Source of the DNA: Nyssa sinensis | Lineage: Eukaryota; Streptophyta; Magnoliopsida; Cornales; Nyssaceae | NCBI GenBank assembly: GCA_008638375.1 | Contig: CM018041.1 | Span: 6,563,501 to 6,627,500, forward strand | Reading direction: 5' to 3' | Length of the DNA: 64,000 nucleotides | Shown: one piece after another, positions 40,101-52,900 of the stretch | How positions within the stretch are numbered: the first letter of the stretch is position 1 | Layout of the letters: each line of letters starts with the position of its first letter | The notes under the pieces: model-generated | What the model saw: only the letters and a program-made list of their open reading frames with translations | The model's database searches: none | What the model was told of the DNA's origin: nothing | Translations under genes and position numbers: made by a program

Positions 40101-40950
40101 AGGATCATCATCTATTCGCAAAATTTCCCATAGAGTTTTCATAATAAATCCAGTTATCCATTACTTAGGTGTAGATATTGCTTTACTATTGAGAATTATT
40201 TGACACATTTGTACTGCCTGAGGAGAAGCATATTGACTGCTGTAGTCGCTTCTCTTTTGGTTGCCAACCACAGTAATATCATCTTCACTTAATTTTATTA
40301 TTTTTCTAAGGATCATTGGATCCCACACATTCTTTTCCACAGTTTTGATGTTGGGATTTTTGATGGCAGGTTAAGATAGTGAAATGCACCTGTGCAGAAT
40401 ATAGCTGTGGACATCTCTTTCAATCAAATTGCAGGGCTCTGTGCTCTGTCCTTTCTTGAGCAGGTTTTTCCTCATTCTCATTCTCATTCTTACCCATAAG
40501 GTTCAAGTTAGTTTGATCAACGTAGTACTAAAAAGAATGATAAAAATAGGATACATCACTTACCATAATTTAATCATAAGGATTTATTTTCTTTTTGGTG
40601 TTGATAGGATATTGTATTAAATGATCTTCTTTCAACACCTTGGCTTCTTTATATGATTTATTGGTGGATTTGGAATAGTTTCTCTCTTTCTCTCTCTATC
40701 TCTCTCTCTAGATTAATTAGTTTTTATTGACCACCAAAAAAAATTTCTGTATAGTTCTAGAGTTAATTCAATCATATATTTGTTTCTCGGTTTTCTTTCT
40801 TTTGCTTTAGCTCTCCAAAAAAGTTAGTTCAACAACTGGCAAAATAATATTCTTGTTCTTCTTTTTCATTTTTCTTTAATTCTTTTTTCTTGTTCTAGCT
40901 TCACTTTATCTCATTGAAATAGGCAATTAGTGAAAACACACACACACACA

Positions 40951-40981
<31 letters not shown>

Positions 40982-43900
40982 CATATTGTGTTGCAAATTA
41001 ACAATATTGATTTTATTGAAGTTTGACATCTCTCTTCTACTTTCTCACAGGTTGATCAACTCATTGGGAAAGATCATCTTTTCAAACGCAGTATTATCTT
41101 GATCAAAGCTTGGTGCTATTATGAGAGCCGAATTCTTGGTGCACACCATGGCTTGATCTCAACATATGCGTTGGAAACTTTGGTCTTATATATAATTAAT
41201 CTCTTTCATTCTACATTACATGGCCCTTTAGCGGTGATTTTTTTGGCTCATTATTTTTCATTATTACATCCATGTCTTCATAAATGAGTGAATTACTGAC
41301 CATGTTGTTATAATTGCAGGTATTGTGTAGATTTTTGAACTACTATAGCACTTTTGACTGGGACAAATATTGCATTAGTTTAAATGGTCCAGTCGCCATA
41401 TCTTCCCTTCCAGAAATAGTGGGTGAGTTGTATTTAAGGAGTAGGGTTATCAGGAGGGTGCCCTCGTTCTTGTACTGCTGCCCTTAATAATCACATATCA
41501 GAATATGCACCCCAAATTATCATGTAGTGACCCCCAGATTGGTGTTTTTTAAATTTGGGCACCAAAATTATCTTTATAATCAGAAGCAGTGGTCAAAGAT
41601 TGAGATATGGGCGTTATCAACTAAATTGAAATACAAGAAATGTGAGAAAAAAAATTGTGCAGGTGCATTTGCAATGATAAGGTTGCTCCATTGTGCCCTA
41701 GAGGTCTCAGATTCTATTCGCGGGAACCTCCTCTCTGCTTACGGGGGTAAAACTGCATACATCTAACCCTTCTCAGACCCCGCAATGGCGGGAACCCTTG
41801 TGCATTAGGACTGCCCTTTGTTTCAATTCTCATTGTATGGTTTTTCAGTTTTGTGGTGGGACCCATGTGGAGGACTTGGCCCTGTATATTGAAAAAGAAA
41901 TGGACGATGTATGGATCTAAGGAGATGCCACACAAATTGTAGAAAGGGGAACTGTTGATGGCTTTTCCATGTCTAGTTGCTTGTGTCATCTTTTTTATTC
42001 AGAAGTCAATTGAGTTGAGACCCTGTTTTCCCCTTATTTTTCATTTTTTCTTTCTGCAGTAGAGACACCAGAAATTGATGGGAATGAATTTCTGCTCAGT
42101 GAAGAGTTTCTGAAGAATAGCACAGAAGTTTTCTCAGCTTCAACAAGGGCACTAGACACTAATGGACAAGCATTTTCAGTGAAGCATCTTAATATCATTG
42201 ATCCCCTGAAAGAAAACAATAACCTGGGTCGTAGTGTCAGCAAAGGTATTTGACCAATTTCTCCTATTAAAGTGGTTTTTACTCATTTGGTCATTTTTTT
42301 TAGGAGTCTACACTTCAAAGGCCTATCTACTTTGCTATTATGTAATACCTGAAACTTCATGGAAGGAGTTGGGAAATTGTAAACCTTCTCCTCCCCTTCT
42401 CTGGCATCACCCTATATAAGTTCAAACGACTAGTAGAAGTCATGCCGTATGTTCTGTACTAGATAATCATACACTCGGTTCATTATGTATAACAAATCTA
42501 GACAGAACCTCAATGTATTGATTTTATATACAATATATAAATGCATATAATATATATTTATAACATATGTATATATATACTGTATTGCAGGATATTTATT
42601 ATTTTACTTAAAGCTTTTTCTCTTTGTTTTCCCTGGGAAATCCTCATTACATGGATTCGTACACACAACAACTTAATCTCATAGAACCCAGACCAACAGA
42701 TCGAAGATTTATTGTTATCTGTAATGTATTGAAGGATATTTATATTGTCTTTAAAAGTTTCTCTCTTTTTACTTTGTTTTCCATGGGGGCCTCATTACAT
42801 AGACTCTTAGAGAAGATGATTTAGTGGTTTTTTTTTGGGAGGGGGGCAGTTCTAAAACAGTGTTTTGTAAATTTTGCAAGATGTTTGGCAATTTTTCCAA
42901 AACCACGTTTTGCATGTGGGACCCACCAAATCCCATTTGCAAAACGGAGTTTTTAAAAAAACTATAAAAAAATCTGCTTCTCCGAAGAGTTTTGGCTTTT
43001 TACAACTTTTACTCTTGGGCCACTAGAAATTTGCAGTGTATGATTACTTTTACACAGTTTTTTCAAACATCCAAATAACAATGCAGAATCCATTTTCCAA
43101 TAATCATTCTTCAAAATCATTTCTCTAGAATCTAAAGCTCCCCCAAATGGGGGCTTAATCTTATAGTACCCAGACGAATAGATCAAAGATTATTGGTTGT
43201 AGTAGTTTTCTTAAGTTCATACTGGTCAAAAAAGAAAGTGCTCAAGTTTATGAAAGTTTGGCAATCACGATGCTGTTTAATACTAAATAAAATTTGTAAT
43301 AGAAGCTATAGTAAGGAGATTGAGATGGATGAGTTGCAGTAAAGGAAAAGTAGAATAAAAATGCATGCATGAAGAGGTAGAGGAACACCAGTCAAGCACA
43401 AGATTAGAGGAAGTTGATTGAGAAGGTTTGATCATGTACATTGAAAAGTGATTGTGCCTTTAAAGAGGAGTTATATATTTAACTAGGAGTCCTCTTGGGG
43501 TTAGTGAGTTGGTAAGATGTATGGGTGTGTGTGTATTAAAGTAGGAGTTAAAAAGGCATTCAAAAGAGTGACGAGGAGGATGTGGGTCATTTGTTGAGCT
43601 GAGAAACACGGACACTTGACTTTATTATTTTATTTTTTTGAGATTTGTTAAGTTTTTAAATTTTTTTTAATGAACAACAAACATAATAATTGACTTTTCA
43701 TATTTCAGTTAATTAATATATCAAAAAATGTACGTATGTAATTTATTTTAGTTCTTTTTAACGTATTGATTTACTTTTCAAGATATTTGATAGGTTTGAA
43801 GGTCCAAGGTCATTATGACCAGTAATAGTATGTAAGAGTGGTAATGGACTACTTAGATAGCATGCACCAACTATATATTTAACATGAGCCCAATCCACTA

Positions 43901-46900
43901 AAAAACCTTCTTTTATTTTTTTTGTATTAAATTTAAAAAATGTTAGGTACTAGGTAAATTACTTTTAAGGTTATTTTTCTTACATTATAACTGCTTTAAT
44001 TAATGTATGACCGAAAAGAAATAAAAAATCATGTTATGAATTTGAGTTTGAAATGCATTACTAAAAAATTCGTGGTGATGATGAGATGGCGAATTCTAAT
44101 TGAAGATAGCGAGGAGATTCAAAATTACAAGAAGAAGAAAAAAGACTCGGGAAAGATGATGAAATCAAAAAAAAAAAAAACATCTTATATAAAAGAAAGT
44201 TATAGCTGAGGAGAATTAAATTATTGGGAAAAGACTTTAATTTGTTTTACTATTATGTATTTGTCTCTTTCAGAAGTTCATAAATTATATATATCACAAA
44301 AAAAAAACTTTAATTTATGCTAATTATTATATTGTTTGCTTGCTCATTTATGATGACCAATTAAAATTCTATTTATTTGTTTATGCTATTTAATTATTCT
44401 TTGGTCATACAACTTATATAATGTAGACCTCAAAGGAAATTAAACATGTATTCTAATAATTTTATAATTTTTTTAGTTATTATTTTTTATTTATGATTCC
44501 TTCTTTTCTGGGGAATGGGATTCAGAAACTTACAGAAGGGCTGTTAAAGATGTGGCAAACTGGGTCAGTGACAGCATAAAGGGAGTTAGTAGAGAGCTGG
44601 GTCTCAAATTTGCAGGCAGAACATGTGATGCTAGTAGACTGTTTGAGTCCATCAATTTGGAATGGGAGACCAAAAGGGGCAGGAAGAAGGGCAAGACGGG
44701 AAGTAGCTGGAAGGGGGAAAGGGAGCTAAGGAACCTGATCTTAAAAGTAAATTGTGACGACAGAAAAAGGGGGGGGGGGGAAGAGGAATGAATCTGAAGC
44801 CACTCGAGGAGGTTGGGTAGGGGTAGCTAGTCTTTCACTATGAATATTATAATTATCTCATGGAATGTTGGGGGGCTCAATAACTTGGATCTAAAAAGCA
44901 CGAATACGCGGACACGACATTTCTAAAAAAAAGAGAACACGGATACGTCAAAAATACGTTGAATATATATATATATATATATATATAATATTTTTTTTCT
45001 TTGACCATATAATAAAAACCTAACATTATTTCAATTAAAACTGGTATAAAATTACATAAATCACAAAAATATTATTTAAAAATTAAAATAACAAAAATTT
45101 AAGAACTTCATTTAATCATTAACATACACGATTCAAGTTCTAAAATAAAGTTACTAACTACTACGTAGAACATATATACGTATATATATAACCAAAAAAT
45201 ATAGAGAAGAAGAGGAGGAAAAAAATCCCAAAAAAAAAGTATATCCAAAATGTGTATCTAAGAAGCACGGATACAAATACGGATACGGACACGGCATTTT
45301 TTAAAAAAGTAGGACAGAGATACGTTGAGGACACGTTGAATTTATATAATAAAAATTTAATACTATTTCAATCAAAATTGGCATAAAAATATGCAAATCA
45401 CGTAAATATTATTAATATATCAAAATAAAAAAAGTCAATGAATAAATATTTAAGAATTTTATTTAATAGTTAACATTCATGATTCAAATTTCAAAACAAA
45501 TTTGTTAACTATTATAGATATATATTTGTGTGTATACAAAAAATAGTGGAGAAGAAGAGAGAGAAAAAACAAAAAAAAAAATTTCAAAAACATGTCCCCA
45601 ACATGTCCAAAATTAAAAAAAATTAAACTCTTTTTTCGCTTGTTCGACATGAGTTTGACACAGATACGTGAGGCAAAATAGAATGTCCGTGCTTCTTAGA
45701 CGTGTACTAACATGTCCATAACGTGTACCAAAATGTGTTCGAAATTCAAAAAAAAAAAAACAAAATTTGAACACTTTTTTCACGTGTCCGGAAAGTGTTT
45801 GAGAGTGTTGGTGTCCGACAGGGACATGGGCACGTGAGCTGCTTCATAAATCCAGATAAAAGAGTAGTGGTGAAATTTGCTCTTAAAGAGTGGAAGGCTG
45901 ATGTTGTTTGTCTACATGAAACTAAGATGGAGCAGTTGACCATCAGGAAATTTAGAAGTGTATGGCAGAGTAGGTATGTTGAGTGGCCTTGTCTTAATGC
46001 TGTGGGTGTGGCTAGAGGGATAGTTATTTTATAAGACGGTAGGGTGCTTAGAAAAGAGGCTGCCGGGATGGGGGATTACTCTGTTTCCTGCAGATTTGCT
46101 TTTGTGGAGGATGACTTGAGATGGTGTTCACTGGGGTATATGGCCCGATTGATGATGGGGGAAGGAGGAGGTTGTGGGATGTGTTGTGAGAAATTTCATC
46201 ATTATGGGGTGATCCTTGGTGTTTTTGGGTGGTGGGGGGGATTTCAATGTTGCTAGATTTTCAAGTGAAAGATTGCCCTCTTCGCGGATGTCTAGAGCTA
46301 TGGTGGAGCTCTCGCAGCTGATGGATATACCTCTTATATGGGTTCAGGTCACCTGGACAAACCCTAGACAGCCCTCCTCTTTGTCCCATATTGGTTGGTT
46401 TTTGGTGTCAGGAAGTTGGGATGAGAAATTTTCAGGTCTTAGTCAGATGGCTTTGCACAGGATAGCTTTTGACCATATTCCATTACTATTGGACAGTGGA
46501 GGGATAAGGAGAGAAAGTTATCCTTTCAAGTTTGAAAACATGTGGCCTAGTTGGAGGTTGGTGGCAGGGGTTTGTGGTGGAAGGCTCAACTAGCTATTGG
46601 TTGGCAAGGACGATGGGCTTGCTGAAAGAGATGCCGAGAAAATAGAATAAAGAACATTTCAATAATTTGGGGTGGCATAAGTCACTGGCTATGCAGGAAG
46701 TTAATAGGTTGGATATTAAGGAGGGTGCGGAAGGTATTGCCGAGGCGGAATGGCAACTAAGAGAAAATTGCAAGTCCGAAATTAAAAGTTAGAAGAAGTT
46801 AGTTGGAGACAAAAATCAAGGGTAATATGGCTTAAGGAAAGAGACAACAATACTAAATTCTTCCACTAGCTTGTGAATGCTCATTGAGGGAACAACTACA

Positions 46901-49900
46901 TAGCGAAGACCAAAGTTAGAGGGCAGGAGCTGAACTTGGAGGAAGGGATTGTCAATCTCTATAAGAAGTTATGTACCAATTCTGGGCATTAGAGGCCAAG
47001 GGTGGACGGGATGGAATTCAATCAGATTTTGGCTTTAGGATAGGGATTGGACCCTTTTCAGATGACGAACTGGAGGCTGCTTTGAGAAGTTGCTATGGGG
47101 ATAAAGCCCCACACCTAGAAGGCATGATGATGGCATTTTTTCAACATTGTTAGTCAATAATAAAGGATGATGTGATGGAAGTGTTCACGGAGTTTTATGT
47201 GATGGGAGTGTTTGAGAACTCTTCGAATGCTACTTTATTGTGCTAATCCCGAAAAAGGGCGGCGCCACGGATTTGAAGGATGTTCGCTCCACTAGTTTGG
47301 TAGCGGGATTTTATAAGATTCTAGCAAAGACCTTAGCTTTAAGGCTAAGGGAAGTGTCGGAGGCATTATTCAGAAGCTCAAAACGCTTTTGTTGGTGGGA
47401 AGCAAATATTGGACGTCGTTTTTTATTTCTAATGAGTGCCTTGATTCGAGATTAAGGAGTGGTAGAAAGGGGTTGATTTGCAAGCTTGATATTGAAAAAG
47501 CTTACATCCATGTGAATTAGGACTTCTTGCTTTACATGATGGAGAGGATTTGTTTTGGTGCTAGATGAAGAAGCTTGATCAAGCAATGCATATACTATGA
47601 AGTTCTCAATCATAATCAATGATCTGTGTGAAGGATTTTTTAGCAGCTCCAAATGGTTGATGTCCATAGTCATGGACAGAGGGATGTTAAGAGGGTTTGT
47701 TGTTGGGGAGGGTAAAGAAAACTCACTAGTTATTCCTCACCTTCTCTATGCTAAAGATACTCTTGTGTTTTGTAACACGGAGCCGACTCAGTATTTTTAG
47801 ATGCATTTTGGTGTGCTTCCAAGTAGTCTCGCCTTACCAACGAGCCGACAGCTGATGGCTGTTGGTCACGACTACTACCAAAAAGTGAACATGAAGATGA
47901 ATATTTCACATGGAGGAGGGTCATGTTCATCCTCTTTGCTTAGCTTTACTTGCTCTTATTACTTGCTTTGTTAGACTATTAGCATGTTTGGTGAGTCATC
48001 TCCAGCCTTGTCCTGGTTACCTTAATCATGATAACCATGGGAGTCGAGTGCTTTGGGTGTTATGCCTGAAAAATGGCCAACACTCCACCCATTCTCCTAT
48101 CCCTAGCTGCTTCTCACTCACCAAAACGTACTTCGGTTCCCGGTTGAACATGGTTTTAAATAATGGTCACCACATATCATATTGGCCATTACATATCAAT
48201 TTTTGGACTCTTCGATACCGACACAAGCCGATATCTTAGTGTGACCAAAATTCACAAACGTATCGGCCGATACTGTTATGTATTAGCCGTTATCGGCTCA
48301 TGGATTTAAATCGCAGTTGCGGGATACGACTTGGTTTTGGTCGCAGTCGCGATGTAACAATATCAGGAGTATCGAGTCATTCGTAAAGGAATCAGAAACC
48401 GCAACTATGAATTTTTTTCAAATACTAGCAAATTTCTTAGAAGTCACTGATACGCATATCTTGACTATAATTATCACATTTTAATATTTTTTACTTTTAT
48501 CTTATAATTTTCTAATACCTAAAAAATATTTTTCTTATAAATAACACTTAAAGAAGATATCTTATTATTTTATATGAATTTTTTAAAGTAAAACTAATAA
48601 GAAGTATCATTTAATTTAACTAACATTACAATATGGAATATAAATAATAATAAAAAATAATTATGAGCATGATAATCAATTTAGTGTGATTAGTTATGGA
48701 ATAAAAGAAAATTTAAAAATTTTGAGGCCAAGAGGGCTTTTTGAGTTTGTATTGACCCGAATGCTTTGATAACCCATTTTAACATTTTTTGGATTATTTT
48801 TTTAAGTATCTCTTCTGTATATAAATCTTATAAAAATAGAAATTACAAGAATTTTGAAGAAAAAAAATTAAAAATTAAAAATTTGAAAGAAAAAAAAAAA
48901 AAAAAAACTTAAAACAGTCATAACGGTCCTGTAACAACCGTAACGTTCTTGTAACAGCTGATACATAACGATATCGGATACAGCTGTGAATTTTAGTTGC
49001 ATCAATATATCAAACAATATCAGTATCAAAAGGTCAAAAAACCGATATGTAACGGTTATTATTTAAAACAATGTTACCGATACAATTGTTTTGGGTTTTT
49101 TCAATTTTTTTATTTTACTTTTTTTTCTTGGGCAGAATTCCTATGATTACTATTTTTGTGAAATTTATATACAAGATACTTAACAAAATAATCCAAGAAA
49201 AAAATTGAAATGGGGTACCAAAACATTCGTGCCAACACGATCTCAAAAAGGCTCTTGGCCTCAATTTTTAAAGTATTTTTATTCCATAAGCACACTAAAT
49301 TGATTTTCATGCTTGTAATCATATTTTGTTGTTATTTATATTACTTGTTGTAATGTTATTCAAATTAAATGATACTTCCTATTAGTTTAACTTTAAGAAA
49401 TTCATATAGAATAATAAAATATCTTCTTAGGTATTATTTATAAGAAAAGTATTTTTTTGGGTGTTAGAAAATTAAAAAATAATAATAAAAAATATTGAAA
49501 TGTGATAAATTGTAGTCAAATGCGTATCAATGACTTTTAAGAGAGCTGCTAGTATTTGAAAAAATTCACGGTTGTGGTTTCTAATTCCTTTTATGGATGA
49601 CTTGATACTCTCGATACTATTACATTGCGACCATACTGCGACCGCGATTTAAATCCATGCGGTTGAAAGTTAATATGCCCAAAAGTGAGTTGGTGGGGGT
49701 TTGCGAGGTGGAAAATATTGACACTCTTGATTGCATTTTGGGCTACCAAATTGGGACCCTTTCTATTGCGTACTTGGGCTTTCCTCTAGAAGTTTCTGTA
49801 AGAACTTCAAGTGTTTAGGATACAATTATTGAGAGATTTGAGAGGCAGCTTGCTAGCTGGAAGAAGCAATCTCTCTCAAATGGAGCCCGACTTATTCTAT

Positions 49901-52900
49901 TGAAGAGCTCGTTATTTAGTCTTCGAACCTATTTTGTCTTTTTTTCTCATCCCAGGTTGGTGGCGAAAAGGTTAGAGAAGCTCCAAAGAGACTTTATGGG
50001 GAGGTGTGTGAGATGAGTTCAATTATCATCTTGTTGATTAAAAAAATGAGTGAATGTTAGGAATATAATCACCTAACTAGGATCGGCGAGACATAAAAGC
50101 AAATAAGAAAATAAAAACGAATCTAAAATCACACGTACACACAAGAACACAAAGATTATGTGGTTCACCTTAGAATAGGGTTACGTCCACGGCTGCTACG
50201 ATTTCACTATGATATGAAAGAGTTATAAGTTACAATAAGATACGGTTCTTCAACTATAAATACATAGTGTTAAGACAACAAGGCAATAGTGTGAAATATC
50301 AAAAGAACCCTCAAAAAAATTCGGGGATCTGTAATTCCGAAAAATGTGAGGGTTTAATGTTGGATCCGGGGTCAAGGGGCTAGTGTCCAGTCTAAGAAGC
50401 AAGGATACGGACACGAGACACGGATACGACACGACGCGGACACACAAACACGTTAAGGACACGTTGAATATATATAAATTTTTTATATTTTTTATATGAC
50501 CATATAATAAAAACCTAATGTTATTTCAATTAAATTTGGCATAAAAATTCACAAATTTAAAAAATATTATTAAGATATTAAAATAACAAAGTAATTAAAT
50601 AAAAATTAAAGAACTTCTTTATTTAATTATCAACATCCATGATTCAAGTGTCCGGACACGTGTCTGGGAAGTATCCGAGAGTGTCGGTGTCCGACACGGA
50701 CATGTGGGCCAAAATAGAGTGTCCGTGCTTCTTAGTGTCCAGTACTTGTCAGGATCTGCACTACCTAACAGTGTAGTCATTTGAAGGACGAGGATTTGGA
50801 ATTTCGAAAACTTTGATAGTTTAATGTTGCTATTTTGGGCAATTGCTTGTGGAAGTTTAGAAGAGAGAGAGAGAGAGAGAGAGACAATCTTTGGAGGAGG
50901 GTGGTGCAATGAAAATATGGAGTTGAAGAAGGTAATTGGTGCTCTAGAGAAGTGATATCTACATATTGTGTTAGCATTTGGAGAAGTATCAAGAGAGGAT
51001 AAGATGAAATCTCTAAACATATTAGGTGGAGATTGGGTGATGGATTAGATTTTGGCTAGATTGGTGGTGTGATTAGGCCCCCTCTACACATTGCTTTTTC
51101 AAGTCTTTATAGGATTGCAGTAAACAAAAATGTTATCAAAAGCATATTGCAAAAGATCAGGCAATACCATTGTGTGGGATGTCGAAATTTAGCAGGTCAC
51201 ATAGGACTAGGAATTAGATGAGGTTCTCAACTTCTATCACTTACTATATAGTCAGCCTTCTCCCAGTTCAAAAGGAAATGCTTTGGTTTGGATCCACAAA
51301 GGAGCGGAATTTTGGTAAAGTCCTTTTATGTGTTCTTATTGGGCAGTCAAAATCATTAGTTCCCTTGGAAAGCCATATAGAGATCGAAAGCCCCTTTAAA
51401 AGTAGCTTTTTTTGTATGGACGACAGCTTGGGGAAGAATTGTCACAATGGATAATTTGTAGACTAAAGGATAAATTTTGGTGAATTGGTGTCCCTTATGT
51501 AAATGAGTGGAGGAGTCAGTTATCCATTATTCAGTCTCTTGGACAATTTGAATCCTCATGCTCGATTTTGTTTGGAGTTGCTTGGGTGATGCCACGGTCT
51601 ATGCTTAATGTTTTGGAGGTTTTTTTTTTTTTTTTTTTTGTGGGGGGGCTCTCCCAATAGGTGGATGAGGAGAGCTTGGCATATGACTCCCCTTTGCATT
51701 TGGTGGAGCCTTTGGAGGGAGAGAAACAATAGGATTTTTGAAGGGTTTATAGATTGTACAAGCAAAAGCATTGAGCACCCTCTTTTTTTGGTTGTCAAGG
51801 AGCTTAACCATGTCCATAGATAGTTTTATTTCCTTTATATAGTGTTGTATATATTTTTGTAAATGGGCGCCCCCCCCCTCCCCCCCCTTGGTGCTCTATT
51901 AATATTGTTTACTCTTTACCTATCAAAAAAAATATTATTATTTTGTTTAGGTTATTCAATTCCTAAAAGTTGGTCAGTTATTCAACTTATATAAGATAGA
52001 CCTTAAAAATTAATTAAACATATATTCAAATGATTTGACAAACCATTCACATGCAACACACGTGCCATAAAACTATATATGTATATATTTAGGTATTTAA
52101 CTTTAAAGCAAAATCAAACATCTGGTTTATTTGGACAACTGAGGTGGGATTAAGAAGGAATGTGAGGTTTTGACATGACATTTGGTGTGTAGATACAGGC
52201 TTACAGCATTGAAGGCTAAATTTGCAGAGTTATTTCTTATTTCCACTACTATAGAAGCTACAGTTGTTGATTTTGTTACCAGTCTAGGAATAGAATACAA
52301 TTTTTGAGTTTTTATTAGTGGCTTTATGAAGAAGGAAGAGCGAGGGGAGGAGAGGATGCAATTAGATTTAGGATCTCAAGAGATGACGTTTTCATAGTAA
52401 AGTCTCTTTATGAGGCTTTAATTAGACATCAGGGGTCTCCTTTTCTTTGGATAAGCATTTGGAAGTCTAATGTTACTATCAAAGTGGCATTTTTTATGTG
52501 GTTTGCTGCTCAGGAGGCTATACTTACGATGGACAATTTGAAGAAAATGGGTTTTAGTTTACAGTGCAGTATGGATGATGGAGCTTCTTTGCACCTTCTT
52601 CTTTGTTCAATAGCTTGGGATCTTTAGGCCTCTCTTTTGCACTCTTTGGTATTATTTGGGCCATGCTGTGGCTTGTAGTGGAGTTGTTTGGGTGCTAGCT
52701 CAGGCCTATTGCAATAAGAGATTGGCCATTACGAGGGATGGGAGACCTTTAGGTTTTTTTGTACATGCCTCTTGTTTGAGTTGCACCCTTTTTACCACTT
52801 GTAAATAAATGTTACTCAACCTAAAAAAAGAAGTTTGATCTTTTTAAAAAATTATAAGTAAGATGCATTGAAAGTTCATTGAAATAGTGGGAGTGGGAAG

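Larger units (their letters stand above)
44515..51928 (+). mobile_element. Long L1-type LINE (ORF1 end to 3' tail), sense, split by three blocks of insertions
   Basis: Pieces in order: end of ORF1 (44552-44791) and the start of ORF2 with WNVGGLNN (about 44858); endonuclease (45850-46590, with [13 protein letters not shown] and a [14 protein letters not shown] motif); RT in broken frames (46971-47800, with LDIEKAY); connection region (49660-50035, with YLGFPLEVS and LASWKKQSL); C-terminus (51250-51823, with [18 protein letters not shown]); and a 3' UTR with ggcgcc, a C-run, ttggtgctctatt and an A-run. Insertions lie at about 44891-45850, about 47830-49660 and about 50040-51200. It is the most complete LINE in the window but carries many stops and shifts. 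Confidence 0.8.

Noticed and set aside
41099..41287. Stand-alone ORF of 62 codons
   Set aside because: Its first part is exon 4 of the nucleotidyltransferase gene; the rest runs into the intron.
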